This document shows, in pieces, positions 44,750 to 53,522 of a stretch of DNA of 64,000 nt. Each line of letters begins with the position of its first letter. The first letter of the stretch is position 1. The position numbers were made by a program, and so were the translations under genes. The notes under the pieces were generated by a model. That model was not told the origin of the DNA and searched no databases. It saw nothing but the letters and a program-made list of their open reading frames with translations. This DNA is from Bordetella parapertussis (lineage in GTDB: Bacteria > Pseudomonadota > Gammaproteobacteria > Burkholderiales > Burkholderiaceae_B), in NCBI GenBank assembly GCA_945895265.1, contig CAMDEF010000009.1:49900-113899 (forward strand). The letters are read 5' to 3'.

Positions 44750-45421
44750 ATGACTCGCACTCAGACTTTACAACAAGATACCGACGCCCCTGGAGAATTG
44801 TTGATATGGACTTCAGTTGACCCTGCCTACGAGCAAGACTTTAACCAATGGTATGACCAAGAGCACATGCAAGAGCGGGCAGCGATCAAGGGGTTTCGCT
44901 GGTCGCGGCGCTACCACTCTGACACCTGCGCGCGGCCCTATTTGGCGCTTTACCAAACAGACACTTTGCATGTGTTCACCAGCGAGCCTTACCGTCAGGC
45001 TTTCACCAAACAAACACAGTGGTCTGAGCGTAACTTTACGCGTATGCGCGACACGAGTCGGCGCGTCAACGCTGTCACTCCGCTTGCGGGCATCGGAACT
45101 GGTGCTGCAGTCGCCTTGGTCTGCCTTCAATCCATCGAACAGGCGCAAGCGGCAATTGTGTTGGCGCAAGAACTGAAGAGTGCGCTAGAGGGTGTACTCG
45201 CTGTGCGAGCGCTGTGCCCAGATCCAGTGTTGTCAACCCCCCTGCCCTCTGAAGACCTTGCGACGCGCAAACTCGAACCATTTGTGGTGATCGACACGAC
45301 CACCCTTGCGAGCGCAGAAGCGGCTGGAAAATGGCTCGCAGAAAAACTGACTTTACCTTTAGGGCGCAGTCACAGCTTTAAGCTTTTATGGGATCTGCAA
45401 TCTACCGATCTTGAGCGTTAG
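44750..45421 (+). CDS. Dimeric alpha/beta-barrel (EthD-like) protein, paralogue of the 36.2-kb gene
   Basis: The 223-residue protein has ELLIWTSVDPAYEQDFNQWY, DQEHMQERAAIKGFRWSRRY and PYLALYQTDTLHVFTSEPYR. Shared positions with the gene at 36159-36860 are the FNxWYxxEHxxxR segment, the GFxxxRRY segment and the L/M-A-(I/L)-Y strand, then a second half ending in a strand with a helix. Function not known. It stands between a divergent serine hydrolase gene and a convergent TRAP-type solute-binding protein. Confidence 0.7.
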   Translation: MTRTQTLQQDTDAPGELLIWTSVDPAYEQDFNQWYDQEHMQERAAIKGFRWSRRYHSDTCARPYLALYQTDTLHVFTSEPYRQAFTKQTQWSERNFTRMRDTSRRVNAVTPLAGIGTGAAVALVCLQSIEQAQAAIVLAQELKSALEGVLAVRALCPDPVLSTPLPSEDLATRKLEPFVVIDTTTLASAEAAGKWLAEKLTLPLGRSHSFKLLWDLQSTDLER

Positions 45422-45483
45422 TCGGTAAGCGCCAACAGTTTGGTCATGTTCATACTGCGACTAAACAGCCAACTCTACAAGCG

Positions 45484-46647
45484 TTAGCTTTTTTTAGCCG
45501 TGATCTTCAATGACTTACCAATGGTCTGGTTAAATTCGCTCACGCAGGCTCCCGAGCACCGTGTTGCCCATTTACTGACAATATTTTGAGTGGCTAAGCG
45601 CTTAATCGTCGCTAAGTCAGCTTGCGTTGGCCTGACCAAAGTCATTTTGCCTTTGGGTGCCATCGGGCAGGTTTTAGCTCCCGTATTACAGTCATAACCT
45701 TTTTGATTTTCTGAGTCGGCAAATAACCACAAGCCTTCAGTTAACTTTGCCAAATTGATCTCTAACAACGCGCGAACATCAGCGTTGAGTTGATCCCACA
45801 CCTTTTGATTCACGGCGTGCATTTCTTGGTTCCAGCCCAAGGGCAAGGCATACAAGTGCGTAGATACGGTGTACCACTTTGCCGTATACCCCGCCATACT
45901 GCTGGCGACTGCACAGGCAATCGTTTTCTTTTGAAAGGCTTGCATCACCTCGGCAAACGGCATGCTGATACTTTTTCCACCCAACGCCTCGATCAACTCC
46001 GCCTGGGACCGGGTAATCACGCGAACGGTCTTATCCTTTAAGTCTTGCAAACCCCGTATCGGCACATTGCAAAAGAGCACTTGGGGCGCAAAGGGAGACA
46101 CACCTAACAACTTACTCTGATAGGTGGCAGACAGGTGCTTGGCTAAGATCGGAGCAAAACTCGTCGACACTTGGCGCGCCGTCTTGGCGTCCGTCGCCAA
46201 GCCTGCGAGGTCAATCGCTTCGTAGATGGCGGTGTCAGCCGCAGGATAAATCAGTGGGATTACACCAAATCCGATCACGCCTTGCTTCATGAGTTTTAGC
46301 AACTCTGGGCCTTTTAAGCCCATCTCGTCAAACCCTTTGATCTCGGCCGTAATCTGCCCTGCAGAGTGCTCAGGGATTGTTTTTAGCCAAAAGGGTTGCT
46401 CAACTTGCTTATAGTTTGAACGTGTACTGAGCCCGCCCAGAATCTTAAGTGAAGTGACCGGCAACTCTTGCGCAACCACCGGCGCTATCGTCGCCACGCT
46501 GGCCAAACCTGCCACCACGCAAACGAGGGTTCGCAACCCGCCCAGCACTTGAACCCACAGAGGTGCCACCCGCAGGGAGCCTGAGGCTGAAAGAACCCAG
46601 CAGAGGGCTTGCCCTATACTGTCGTCGATGATCTTTGTCGTTTGCAT
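45484..46647 (-). CDS. TRAP-type C4-dicarboxylate-like solute-binding protein (DctP family)
   Basis: Periplasmic receptor of the DctP family. It contains WLKTIPEHSAGQITAEIKGF, VIGFGVIPLIYPAAD and the signature QDLKDKTVRVITRSQAELIEALGGKSISMPFAEVMQAFQKKTI. The secretion signal (LRTLVCVVAGLASVATIAPVVAQ) is preceded by about 35 unusual residues; a GTG (VLGGLRTL) would give a conventional signal peptide, so the start is uncertain. Four Cys in DCNTGAKTCPM and CSGACVSEF may form disulfides. No dctQ or dctM gene is near, so the transporter membrane partner is elsewhere. Confidence 0.82.
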   Translation of the reverse strand: MQTTKIIDDSIGQALCWVLSASGSLRVAPLWVQVLGGLRTLVCVVAGLASVATIAPVVAQELPVTSLKILGGLSTRSNYKQVEQPFWLKTIPEHSAGQITAEIKGFDEMGLKGPELLKLMKQGVIGFGVIPLIYPAADTAIYEAIDLAGLATDAKTARQVSTSFAPILAKHLSATYQSKLLGVSPFAPQVLFCNVPIRGLQDLKDKTVRVITRSQAELIEALGGKSISMPFAEVMQAFQKKTIACAVASSMAGYTAKWYTVSTHLYALPLGWNQEMHAVNQKVWDQLNADVRALLEINLAKLTEGLWLFADSENQKGYDCNTGAKTCPMAPKGKMTLVRPTQADLATIKRLATQNIVSKWATRCSGACVSEFNQTIGKSLKITAKKS

Positions 46648-46709
46648 AACGCATTCTACCAATGCTCGAGGCAGACTCAATAGTTTTAAGTTTCCGGAAC
46701 CCATCCTAT

Positions 46710-47648
46710 ATGTCTCGCCCCGCCTCTGATGCAGCGCCTGCGCTCACCCAGCGCCCTGCTCAGCGCCCTTTAATCGGCATCGTACTGCTGCTGCTGTCAC
46801 TGCTCTGTTTAACCACCCTAGATGCGAGTGGGAAATGGGTAATGGGCGCTGGGATTTCGCTGCTCATTCTGGTGTGGTTTCGGTACGTCATCCATCTGTC
46901 GTTGGTGCTCATTTTTATATTGCCCACTAAAGGGCCGGGCATCTTACACAGCAAAACGCCTGGCTTGCAGTGCCTGCGTGCCGCCGCCATGCTGGGGGCA
47001 ACGCTCACCTTTTTTACGTCACTTCAATACCTGCCTCAGGCCGAAGCCACTGCCATCATTTTTATCTCGCCACTGATCATGCTGGCAGTCGCGCCCTGGA
47101 TACTCAAAGAGCCCATGCGTAAAACTCGCTGGGTCGCGGCCGGCTTTGGCTTTGTGGGCGTGTTATTGGTCATCAGACCCTCAGCAGGCTTACCTTTAGC
47201 AGGAGTCGTGGCAGGCTTGATGACCGCTTGTTTATTCGCCACTCAGCACCTCACGACACGCTTAGTGGCTCAAGACAATCCCTTTACAACCATGCTCTGG
47301 AGCTCTGGACTCGGCACCTTAGCGTTGGCTTGCACCTTACCCTTTAGCTTACCCAGTGCCTGGCCAACGCTCACGACCATCGAGCCTTGGGTCTGGGTTG
47401 TCATGCTCTCAACGGGCTTCACTGGTGGTATCGGGCATTTCTTGCAAATCCAGGCCTATCGTTTTGCTCCAGCCTCTATGCTCGCACCCTTTATCTACTT
47501 GCAAATGACGGTGGCCGCCACGTTGGGTTGGCTAATCTGGTCACATTTTCCGGACGCAACGACTTGGCTGGGCATTGCCATCATCTGTGCCAGCGGCGTG
47601 GTCAATAGCCTGATTGAATGGCAACGTAGCAGGCCCTCACCCGCCTGA
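46710..47648 (+). CDS. EamA/DMT family transporter
   Basis: Ten-helix DMT-superfamily permease of about 312 residues. It has two EamA repeats; the first includes DASGKWVMGAGISLLILVWFRY and SLQYLPQAEATAIIFISPL, and the second GFTGGIGHFLQIQAYRFAPAS, typical of the RarD/YdcZ-like S-adenosyl-methionine or purine-metabolite exporter group. Substrate unknown. I chose ATG MSRPASD; an earlier ATG would overlap the divergent DctP leader. It is convergent with the ABC ATPase gene. Confidence 0.85.
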   Translation: MSRPASDAAPALTQRPAQRPLIGIVLLLLSLLCLTTLDASGKWVMGAGISLLILVWFRYVIHLSLVLIFILPTKGPGILHSKTPGLQCLRAAAMLGATLTFFTSLQYLPQAEATAIIFISPLIMLAVAPWILKEPMRKTRWVAAGFGFVGVLLVIRPSAGLPLAGVVAGLMTACLFATQHLTTRLVAQDNPFTTMLWSSGLGTLALACTLPFSLPSAWPTLTTIEPWVWVVMLSTGFTGGIGHFLQIQAYRFAPASMLAPFIYLQMTVAATLGWLIWSHFPDATTWLGIAIICASGVVNSLIEWQRSRPSPA

Positions 47649-47665
47649 TCCTCATCAGCTTGAAC

Positions 47666-48343
47666 TCAAGCTACTAAACGACCCGCTTGCAACATCAATT
47701 GACGATCGCAACGCGCCGCAAGCTGCGGGTCATGCGTGACTAGCACCAAGGTCGTGCCCAGTGAGGCGTACAAAGAGAACAGCATCTCAATGACGCGTGC
47801 CCCAGTGGCGTGATCGAGGCTGCCGGTCGGTTCATCGGCAAATAACAGGGCCGGACGCTGCACGAACGCGCGCGCCAAAGAGACCCTCTGTTGCTCACCA
47901 CCAGAAAGTGTTGCTGGGTAATGGTGCAAACGCTGACCTAACCCCACCTGTTCAAGCATCTCGGCTGCAGGTGCTTGAGCACTCAGCCCTGCTAGCTCAA
48001 GAGGTAACATAACGTTTTCAAGCGCTGTCAGGTTTGGTAGCAAATGAAACGACTGAAATACGAACCCTAAACTTTTTGCGCGCAGCGCAGCGCGCCCATC
48101 TTCGTCTAGCTCAAAGAGAGACTGCCCCAGCAGTTTGACGTGCCCCACTGTCGGTGTATCCAACCCAGCGAGCAAACCCAGCAAGGTTGATTTGCCCGAG
48201 CCCGAGGCGCCGGTAATAGCGATTGATTGGCCATGCGCAACAGTGAAGTCGATATTGTCTAAAATGGTGAGCTCACCTAAGGCATCGGGTACCCTCTTGC
48301 AGAGGCCGCTGACTTCTATCACGTTATCTACTTTTGGCAACAT
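47666..48343 (-). CDS. ABC transporter ATP-binding protein (YbbA/LolD-like)
   Basis: The 225-residue ATPase has Walker [11 protein letters not shown]-loop [11 protein letters not shown], signature [14 protein letters not shown] and Walker [13 protein letters not shown] followed by the H-loop VLVTHD. It resembles YbbA/LolD/MacB-type ATPases. I chose the ATG giving [14 protein letters not shown] (AAAGGG upstream); its start codon overlaps the oppositely oriented tesA start within CATG. The cognate permease (YbbP in E. coli, next to tesA/ybbA) is not in this window. Confidence 0.88.
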   Translation of the reverse strand: MLPKVDNVIEVSGLCKRVPDALGELTILDNIDFTVAHGQSIAITGASGSGKSTLLGLLAGLDTPTVGHVKLLGQSLFELDEDGRAALRAKSLGFVFQSFHLLPNLTALENVMLPLELAGLSAQAPAAEMLEQVGLGQRLHHYPATLSGGEQQRVSLARAFVQRPALLFADEPTGSLDHATGARVIEMLFSLYASLGTTLVLVTHDPQLAARCDRQLMLQAGRLVA

Positions 48344-48995
48344 GAAACCCTTTTCTTGCTCTCGTCGTTGTGTCATCAGTATCCTGGTCGCTGGCGCCTG
48401 CAGTGCTTTGCTCAAGCCGCCTGCTAGTGCGCAACCCGCCACACAAGCAGCGCGCATTTTAGTCGTTGGAGACAGTCTATCAGCCGAGTACGGTCTGGCG
48501 CGCAATACCGGATGGGTTGAACAACTTAAAGTGGCGCTTGCGTCAGCACCCAACCCAGCAACAGTCCTGAATGCTAGCATCAGCGGAGACACAACGAGTG
48601 GTGGTTTGGCCCGCATAGACGCTGCACTCAAGCAACATCAACCCACGATTGTCATCCTCGAGCTTGGCGCCAACGACGCCCTGCGTGGGCTGCCGTTAAC
48701 GCTCACGCAAAAAAACATCACAGAACTGATTACGCGCTGCCAGGCGATCGGTGCCAAAGTGGTGTTGGTTGGGATGCAGATTCCACCAAACTACGGCCGA
48801 GGATACGCGGAGGGCTTTAAAAACATTTTTAGCAACGCCGCAACCCAAACGGGAGCCGCGTTAGTCCCCTTTTTGTTTGAGGGCTTTGCTGACCAGCGGC
48901 AGTATTTTCAAGCAGATGGCATTCACCCAAACGAGTCTGCTCAACCCTTAATGCTAGCAACGGTCAGGCTTGCGCTTGACCCGTTGCTACGCTAG
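48342..48995 (+). CDS. tesA: Multifunctional acyl-CoA thioesterase I / lysophospholipase L1
   Basis: Periplasmic SGNH hydrolase. A signal peptide ([20 protein letters not shown]) is followed by block I VVGDSLSAEYGL, block II GDTTSGG, block III ELGANDALRGL and the catalytic Asp-His in DGIHPNESAQ. Length 217. The tesA-ybbA divergent pair is conserved in many proteobacteria. There is no strong Shine-Dalgarno before the ATG, because that sequence is the start of the ybbA-like gene on the other strand. Confidence 0.92.
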   Translation: MKPFSCSRRCVISILVAGACSALLKPPASAQPATQAARILVVGDSLSAEYGLARNTGWVEQLKVALASAPNPATVLNASISGDTTSGGLARIDAALKQHQPTIVILELGANDALRGLPLTLTQKNITELITRCQAIGAKVVLVGMQIPPNYGRGYAEGFKNIFSNAATQTGAALVPFLFEGFADQRQYFQADGIHPNESAQPLMLATVRLALDPLLR

Positions 48996-49015
48996 CCGCT
49001 TAGCGGCCACCTACC

Positions 49016-50983
49016 TTAAAGCTTGGCGCCGTCAAGCTCGCCTGAAATGAGCTTTTTAGCGTCAGGTAGCATCTTCACTTTATAACTGTCGCGCAGTACC
49101 CTTAGCGCAGCCTGCTCTTCAGCAGCACCCCAAGCCTGAGATAACTGGGCCTGAAGCTGTGTGACTTGAGCTGGCTCTGGTGCCGGACCTGGTTCAATTT
49201 TTGAGAGCCACAACACCGCGTAACCCTCAGGCCCCGCCACACCTAAAAAGCGTGGTAAGGGGGTTGGGCTCGCAGACATGACAGCTTCGAGTTGCTCGCG
49301 CGATAGCGATTGCGCAGCCTGACGGGTCACGACCTGAGTCGCATCAAAGTCTTTAGGGTCAGAACCAACCGCCCCTTTAAGCTGATCAAGCTGCTTCACA
49401 CCAGCCTCTTGCGCCGCGACTAAAGCACGCTCGTTGGTCAGCATCGTACCAATCTGCTGAGCAACTTGCTCAAACGCAGGCACTTTAGGCGCATGTACCG
49501 CGTTGACCCGCAAGGCCAAAATGGTATCTGAAGCCAGCTCAATCGCACCAGAATTCAACTTATCTTTCATGACCTCTGCTGAAAACGCCGTTTGACGCAC
49601 CTTAGGATTGCCCAGCCACGTCTGTTCAGCCGCTGACGGCATGGGGGCGCCACCACGCTGGGAGACAGGCAACAAACCCTCGCGCGTTAAGCCGGTGGCT
49701 TGCCTGAGCTCAATTCCAAGTGCATCCGCAATCGGTTTCAAACTGTCGCGTTGGTCGTAAATCAGATTAGTCAGCTTACCGGCCATTGAAGCAAAACGTT
49801 CTGCCGCTAACTGCTTACTGATTTCAACGATAATGTCCTCTTTGACTTCAGCTAAAGGCTTAATGCTTGGAGCCTGAGTGTCTGTGACATACAAAACGTG
49901 CATGCCAAAGGGGCTTTCGACCGCGCCAGAGATCTCATTTTTCTTGAGTTTGAACACTGCCTCTTCGACTTGAGGCACAAGCATATTTTTGCTGATCCAG
50001 CCTAAATCACCGCCTTGATTCGCCGAGCCAGAGTCTTGTGAAAATTCTTTCGCAAGTGCTGAAAACTCAGTCGGGTTAGCGGCTGCACGCTTCGCTAGGT
50101 CTGCTGCTTTGGCTTGCACCGCCGCTTTGGCTGCAGCATCTGCAGCGGTAGGGATTTCGAGCAAAATATGACTGACACGACGGCGTTCAGGTTGACCGTA
50201 GCGAGCCTCATTTTGCTTGTAAAAGCTCTCGATATCGGCTTCAGACACTTTAATATCTTTAGAAGCGGCGTCTTCGTTCAGGACTAGGTACTGCACATCA
50301 AGATTTTCTGGAATCGTGAGCTTAGCTTGATTGGCGTCGTACCAAGTTTTGATATCCTCGGGTGATACCGTAATATTTTTTGCGTACGTCTCAACCGAGA
50401 ACAACTTGCGCGCGACGCTACGTTGCTCAGTAATCAAGGCGAAAAGCTTTTGACCAATATCGGCAGGTACGCGAGCCGTTAAGCCAATCGGCTGTAACAC
50501 TTGTCCCAAGGTTAAGTCACGACGCAAGCCCTGCTCAAACGCTGCTGTCGTCATGCCTTGGGCCGCTAAGACCTGCTTGTAACGCTCGGGTGAGAACTGC
50601 CCATCTTGTTGAACAGCAGGGATCGCCGCGATGCTGCGCCGTAAGGTCTCGTCAGACACCGAATAGCCACCTTTAGTCGCAGCAATTGCGACCGCTCGCT
50701 GATCAATCAGCGTATTCAGCAATTGCTCTCGAAAAAATGGTGTATCAAACGCGGCTGCATCGAACTGTGCGCCAAGCATGCCGCGATATTGCTCGAGCTG
50801 CGCTCGACGGGCATTATTAAACTCGCCCAGCGTGATGCCTTTTCCGTCAACCGTGGCCAGTTCAGGCTCGCTTGACATAAAGCTTGTGTAGCCTTGTACG
50901 CCAAAGAAGGCGAACGAGGGTACGATCAAAAGAAGCAGGACTACCTGCATCCAGCGTTGGTGATTACGAATAAAATCAAACAT
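49016..50983 (-). CDS. ppiD: PpiD-like periplasmic peptidyl-prolyl isomerase/chaperone
   Basis: Inner-membrane-anchored periplasmic folding factor, 655 residues. It has one N-terminal transmembrane helix (VVLLLLIVPSFAFFG, residues 13-27), a SurA-N-like chaperone domain, a parvulin domain (RRVSHILLEIPTAADA, FSQDSGSANQGGDLGWISK, ESPFGMHVLYV) and a long C-terminal chaperone segment. I chose ATG MFDFIRNHQRWMQ, the family N-terminus. It is convergent with tesA; a short GCCGC/GCGGC dyad is in the spacer. Confidence 0.92.
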   Translation of the reverse strand: MFDFIRNHQRWMQVVLLLLIVPSFAFFGVQGYTSFMSSEPELATVDGKGITLGEFNNARRAQLEQYRGMLGAQFDAAAFDTPFFREQLLNTLIDQRAVAIAATKGGYSVSDETLRRSIAAIPAVQQDGQFSPERYKQVLAAQGMTTAAFEQGLRRDLTLGQVLQPIGLTARVPADIGQKLFALITEQRSVARKLFSVETYAKNITVSPEDIKTWYDANQAKLTIPENLDVQYLVLNEDAASKDIKVSEADIESFYKQNEARYGQPERRRVSHILLEIPTAADAAAKAAVQAKAADLAKRAAANPTEFSALAKEFSQDSGSANQGGDLGWISKNMLVPQVEEAVFKLKKNEISGAVESPFGMHVLYVTDTQAPSIKPLAEVKEDIIVEISKQLAAERFASMAGKLTNLIYDQRDSLKPIADALGIELRQATGLTREGLLPVSQRGGAPMPSAAEQTWLGNPKVRQTAFSAEVMKDKLNSGAIELASDTILALRVNAVHAPKVPAFEQVAQQIGTMLTNERALVAAQEAGVKQLDQLKGAVGSDPKDFDATQVVTRQAAQSLSREQLEAVMSASPTPLPRFLGVAGPEGYAVLWLSKIEPGPAPEPAQVTQLQAQLSQAWGAAEEQAALRVLRDSYKVKMLPDAKKLISGELDGAKL

Positions 50984-51075
50984 GAGGGTTCGCACGCCTA
51001 GAGTCAAAGCGGGCAAAGTTTACCACTCGGTGCGTTATGCTTGCACCTTATACCCTCTAGCCGTTGGATTTTGTG

Positions 51076-51819
51076 ATGCAGACTTTGCCGCCTTGGCCCT
51101 ACCCGCACCTAGTTGCACACCGAGGGGCGGGCACACTTGCGCCAGAAAACACCCTAGCCGCCATGCGTGTTGGGGCCAGCTTTGGCTACAAAATGGTCGA
51201 ATTTGATGCCAAACTGAGCCAAGATCAGGTTGCCATCCTGCTGCACGACACTGAGCTAGACCGCACCACCAATGGCCGTGGCAAAGCCGCTGACCACCCT
51301 TACGCCGCATTGGCGAAGCTAGACGCCGGCCTCTGGTTTAGTGCTGCTTTTCGTGGCGAGCCTATCCCTACCCTCGAGGCCGTCGCGCGCTATACCCTTA
51401 GTCACAATATCGCCAGCAATATAGAGATTAAGCCGACGCCTGGCCTTGAGGCGCTCACGGGTACAGCGATCGCCAGACAAGCCAAACACGACTGGCACGG
51501 GGCCTCGGTGCCACCTTTGCTGTCGTCTTTTTCGCTCGCAGCTCTCGAGGCAGCACAACAAGAAGCACCAACACTGCCGCGCGGCTGGATCACTTCGAGA
51601 CTAGACGAGAATTGGCGTCAGACCCTCAGGCGGCTAGGCTGCGTGTCGATTCACCTTCACCACTTATTACTCAACGAAGCCTTGCTCAACGACATCCACG
51701 CTGGCGGTTTTCGCGTGGCCGCCTGGACCGTAAATGACCCAACCCGTGCCGCGACGCTTTTACGGTGGGGCGTCGACTCAGTCATCACCGATGCCCTTGA
51801 CTTGATTTCTGCAGAATAA
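51076..51819 (+). CDS. ugpQ: Glycerophosphodiester phosphodiesterase
   Basis: Cytosolic enzyme that releases glycerol-3-phosphate from glycerophosphodiesters. The 247-residue protein has AHRGAGTLAPENTLAAM, the metal-binding VEFDAKLSQDQVAILLHD and TELDRTTNGRG, then ASNIEIKPTPG and VAAWTVNDPTRAATLLRWGVDSVITD. The ATG gives MQTLPPWPYPH. There is no signal peptide, consistent with the UgpQ group. It is on the same strand as rlmJ, 34 bp upstream. Confidence 0.92.
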   Translation: MQTLPPWPYPHLVAHRGAGTLAPENTLAAMRVGASFGYKMVEFDAKLSQDQVAILLHDTELDRTTNGRGKAADHPYAALAKLDAGLWFSAAFRGEPIPTLEAVARYTLSHNIASNIEIKPTPGLEALTGTAIARQAKHDWHGASVPPLLSSFSLAALEAAQQEAPTLPRGWITSRLDENWRQTLRRLGCVSIHLHHLLLNEALLNDIHAGGFRVAAWTVNDPTRAATLLRWGVDSVITDALDLISAE

Positions 51820-51853
51820 AACCCGGGCGCTTGGCCCACTCACGGAGAACGAT

Positions 51854-52714
51854 TTGTTTAGTTATCGCCATGGCTTTCACGCTGGCAATCATGCTGACTT
51901 ACTGAAGCACCTTGTGCTGGTGCACATCCTTCAGTATTTCAATCAAAAAGAGGTGCCCTATTGGTTTATCGATTTACATGCGGGTGCGGGGCTATACGAC
52001 CTGCAGGGCGATTGGGCTCAAAAAAATGGCGAATTTGTCTCTGGGATCGGTAAGCTTTGGGAAACCAAAAAAGCTTGCCCTTCGATGATTGAGGCCTACC
52101 TTGAGGTCATTCGTCACCTCAATCCGGATGGTGAGCTAAGGCTCTACCCAGGGTCGCCATGGATCGCGCTTGAGGCGTGCCGTAGCCACGATAAATTGCG
52201 CTTGTTTGAAATGCACCCAAGCGAAGCAGATATTTTGACGATGAATCTTGAGCAACGCGGCTCACAAACGCTGAAGCAAACCACCCTTTATGAAAGCGAT
52301 GGTTTTGCGGGCCTCAAAGGACACATCCCACCACCTAGCCGGCGTGCAATCGTGTTAATAGACCCCTCATACGAAGACAAAAAAGACTACCGGCACGTGA
52401 TTGACACGGTAAAAGATGCAATGGTTCGGTTTCCGACCGGATGCTATGCAATCTGGTGCCCTCAGATACAGCGCCGCGAGGCGCAAGAGCTTCCGCGTCA
52501 ACTTGAGCGCGCAGGTGCCAAAAACTGGCTGTATGCAAGCCTGAGCGTACACAAGCCGTCAGAAGACGGACTGGGCTTACACGGCAGCGGTATGTTTGTG
52601 ATCAATCCGCCCTGGACGCTTAACGCAGCCTTAAAAGAGAGCTTGCCCTGGCTCGTCAAAGTGCTTGGGCAAGACGCCCGCGCGAGCTACAAGCTAGATT
52701 TTCTTGAGCACTGA
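51854..52714 (+). CDS. rlmJ: 23S rRNA (adenine(2030)-N6)-methyltransferase
   Basis: Modifies A2030 of 23S rRNA. The 286-residue protein begins (TTG)FSYRHGFHAGNHADLLKH, the conserved RlmJ N-terminus; the start codon is TTG with GGAG seven bases upstream. SAM-binding WFIDLHAGAGLYDL and the catalytic segment AIVLIDPSYEDKKDY are present. The family motif is usually DPPYE; here the second Pro is Ser. The C-terminal part (SGMFVINPPWTL) is also standard. Confidence 0.93.
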   Translation: MFSYRHGFHAGNHADLLKHLVLVHILQYFNQKEVPYWFIDLHAGAGLYDLQGDWAQKNGEFVSGIGKLWETKKACPSMIEAYLEVIRHLNPDGELRLYPGSPWIALEACRSHDKLRLFEMHPSEADILTMNLEQRGSQTLKQTTLYESDGFAGLKGHIPPPSRRAIVLIDPSYEDKKDYRHVIDTVKDAMVRFPTGCYAIWCPQIQRREAQELPRQLERAGAKNWLYASLSVHKPSEDGLGLHGSGMFVINPPWTLNAALKESLPWLVKVLGQDARASYKLDFLEH

Positions 52715-52774
52715 AAAGCTGACGCTTCCTGGCCAACGGCGCACACGCGAAATTTTGACCACACATTCGCGAGG

Positions 52775-53503
52775 TCAAAACTGCTCGTCGGCGCGCAGAT
52801 AGCGCCATTGGCCAACGGGCAAATCGGCTAGTCGCACTTGGCCAATGCGCACTCGCTTGAGCCCTAGCACCTTTAAACCGACCATTTCGCACATGCGGCG
52901 AATTTGGCGTTTTTTGCCTTCGTTCAAAATAAACTGTAACTGATCGTCATTTTGCCAACGAACCTGTGCACGCTTGAGTTTTTTACCGTCGAGCGACAAA
53001 CCTTCGTTTAGCAGCTCAAGCTTGGCGGGGGCTAAGCGCCCTTGCACGCGCACAAGATATTCTTTGTCGATTTCAGTATCGTCGCTGATTAATTGACGCG
53101 CCACGCGACCGTCTTGCGTCATGACCAGTAAGCCGGTTGAGTCGATATCTAATCTGCCTGCAACGGCTAAACCACGTAACTGTGAGCGCTCAAAGCGTTG
53201 CGGACTACGATCAGACAGCGCTCGGCTTTGTGGGCCAATCAGCGCAACCGCTGGGGTGTAGCCGTCTTCAGCCTGCCCCGACACATACCCCATTGGTTTA
53301 TGGATCAGAATGGTGACACGCGAGGTTTGCTGAACCGCGGCAGACCGCTCAAGCGTAATGTTTTGCGTGGGTAGGGCGCGTTCACCCAAGGTGACGACAA
53401 CGCCATCGACCTTCACCCAACCGCGCTCGATGTAGCTATCGGCCTCGCGCCGCGAGCATAAGCCGCGTTCGGCCATCAATTTTGAAATACGTACTTTTTC
53501 CAT
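52775..53503 (-). CDS. RluB/RluF-type 23S rRNA pseudouridine synthase
   Basis: Member of the RsuA/RluB/E/F family, 242 residues. It has an N-terminal S4 domain (RISKLMAERGLCSRREADSYIERGWVKVDG), then HKPMGYVSGQ and the catalytic loop AGRLDIDSTGLLVMTQDG with the nucleophilic Asp in GRLD. FILNEGKKRQIRRMCEMVGLKVLGLKRVRIG closes the domain. I chose ATG MEKVRISKLMAE. Arrangement suggests RluF rather than RluB, but I cannot decide between them. It is divergent from ubiC. Confidence 0.88.
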   Translation of the reverse strand: MEKVRISKLMAERGLCSRREADSYIERGWVKVDGVVVTLGERALPTQNITLERSAAVQQTSRVTILIHKPMGYVSGQAEDGYTPAVALIGPQSRALSDRSPQRFERSQLRGLAVAGRLDIDSTGLLVMTQDGRVARQLISDDTEIDKEYLVRVQGRLAPAKLELLNEGLSLDGKKLKRAQVRWQNDDQLQFILNEGKKRQIRRMCEMVGLKVLGLKRVRIGQVRLADLPVGQWRYLRADEQF

Positions 53504-53522
53504 AACTTGCGATAATACAACT

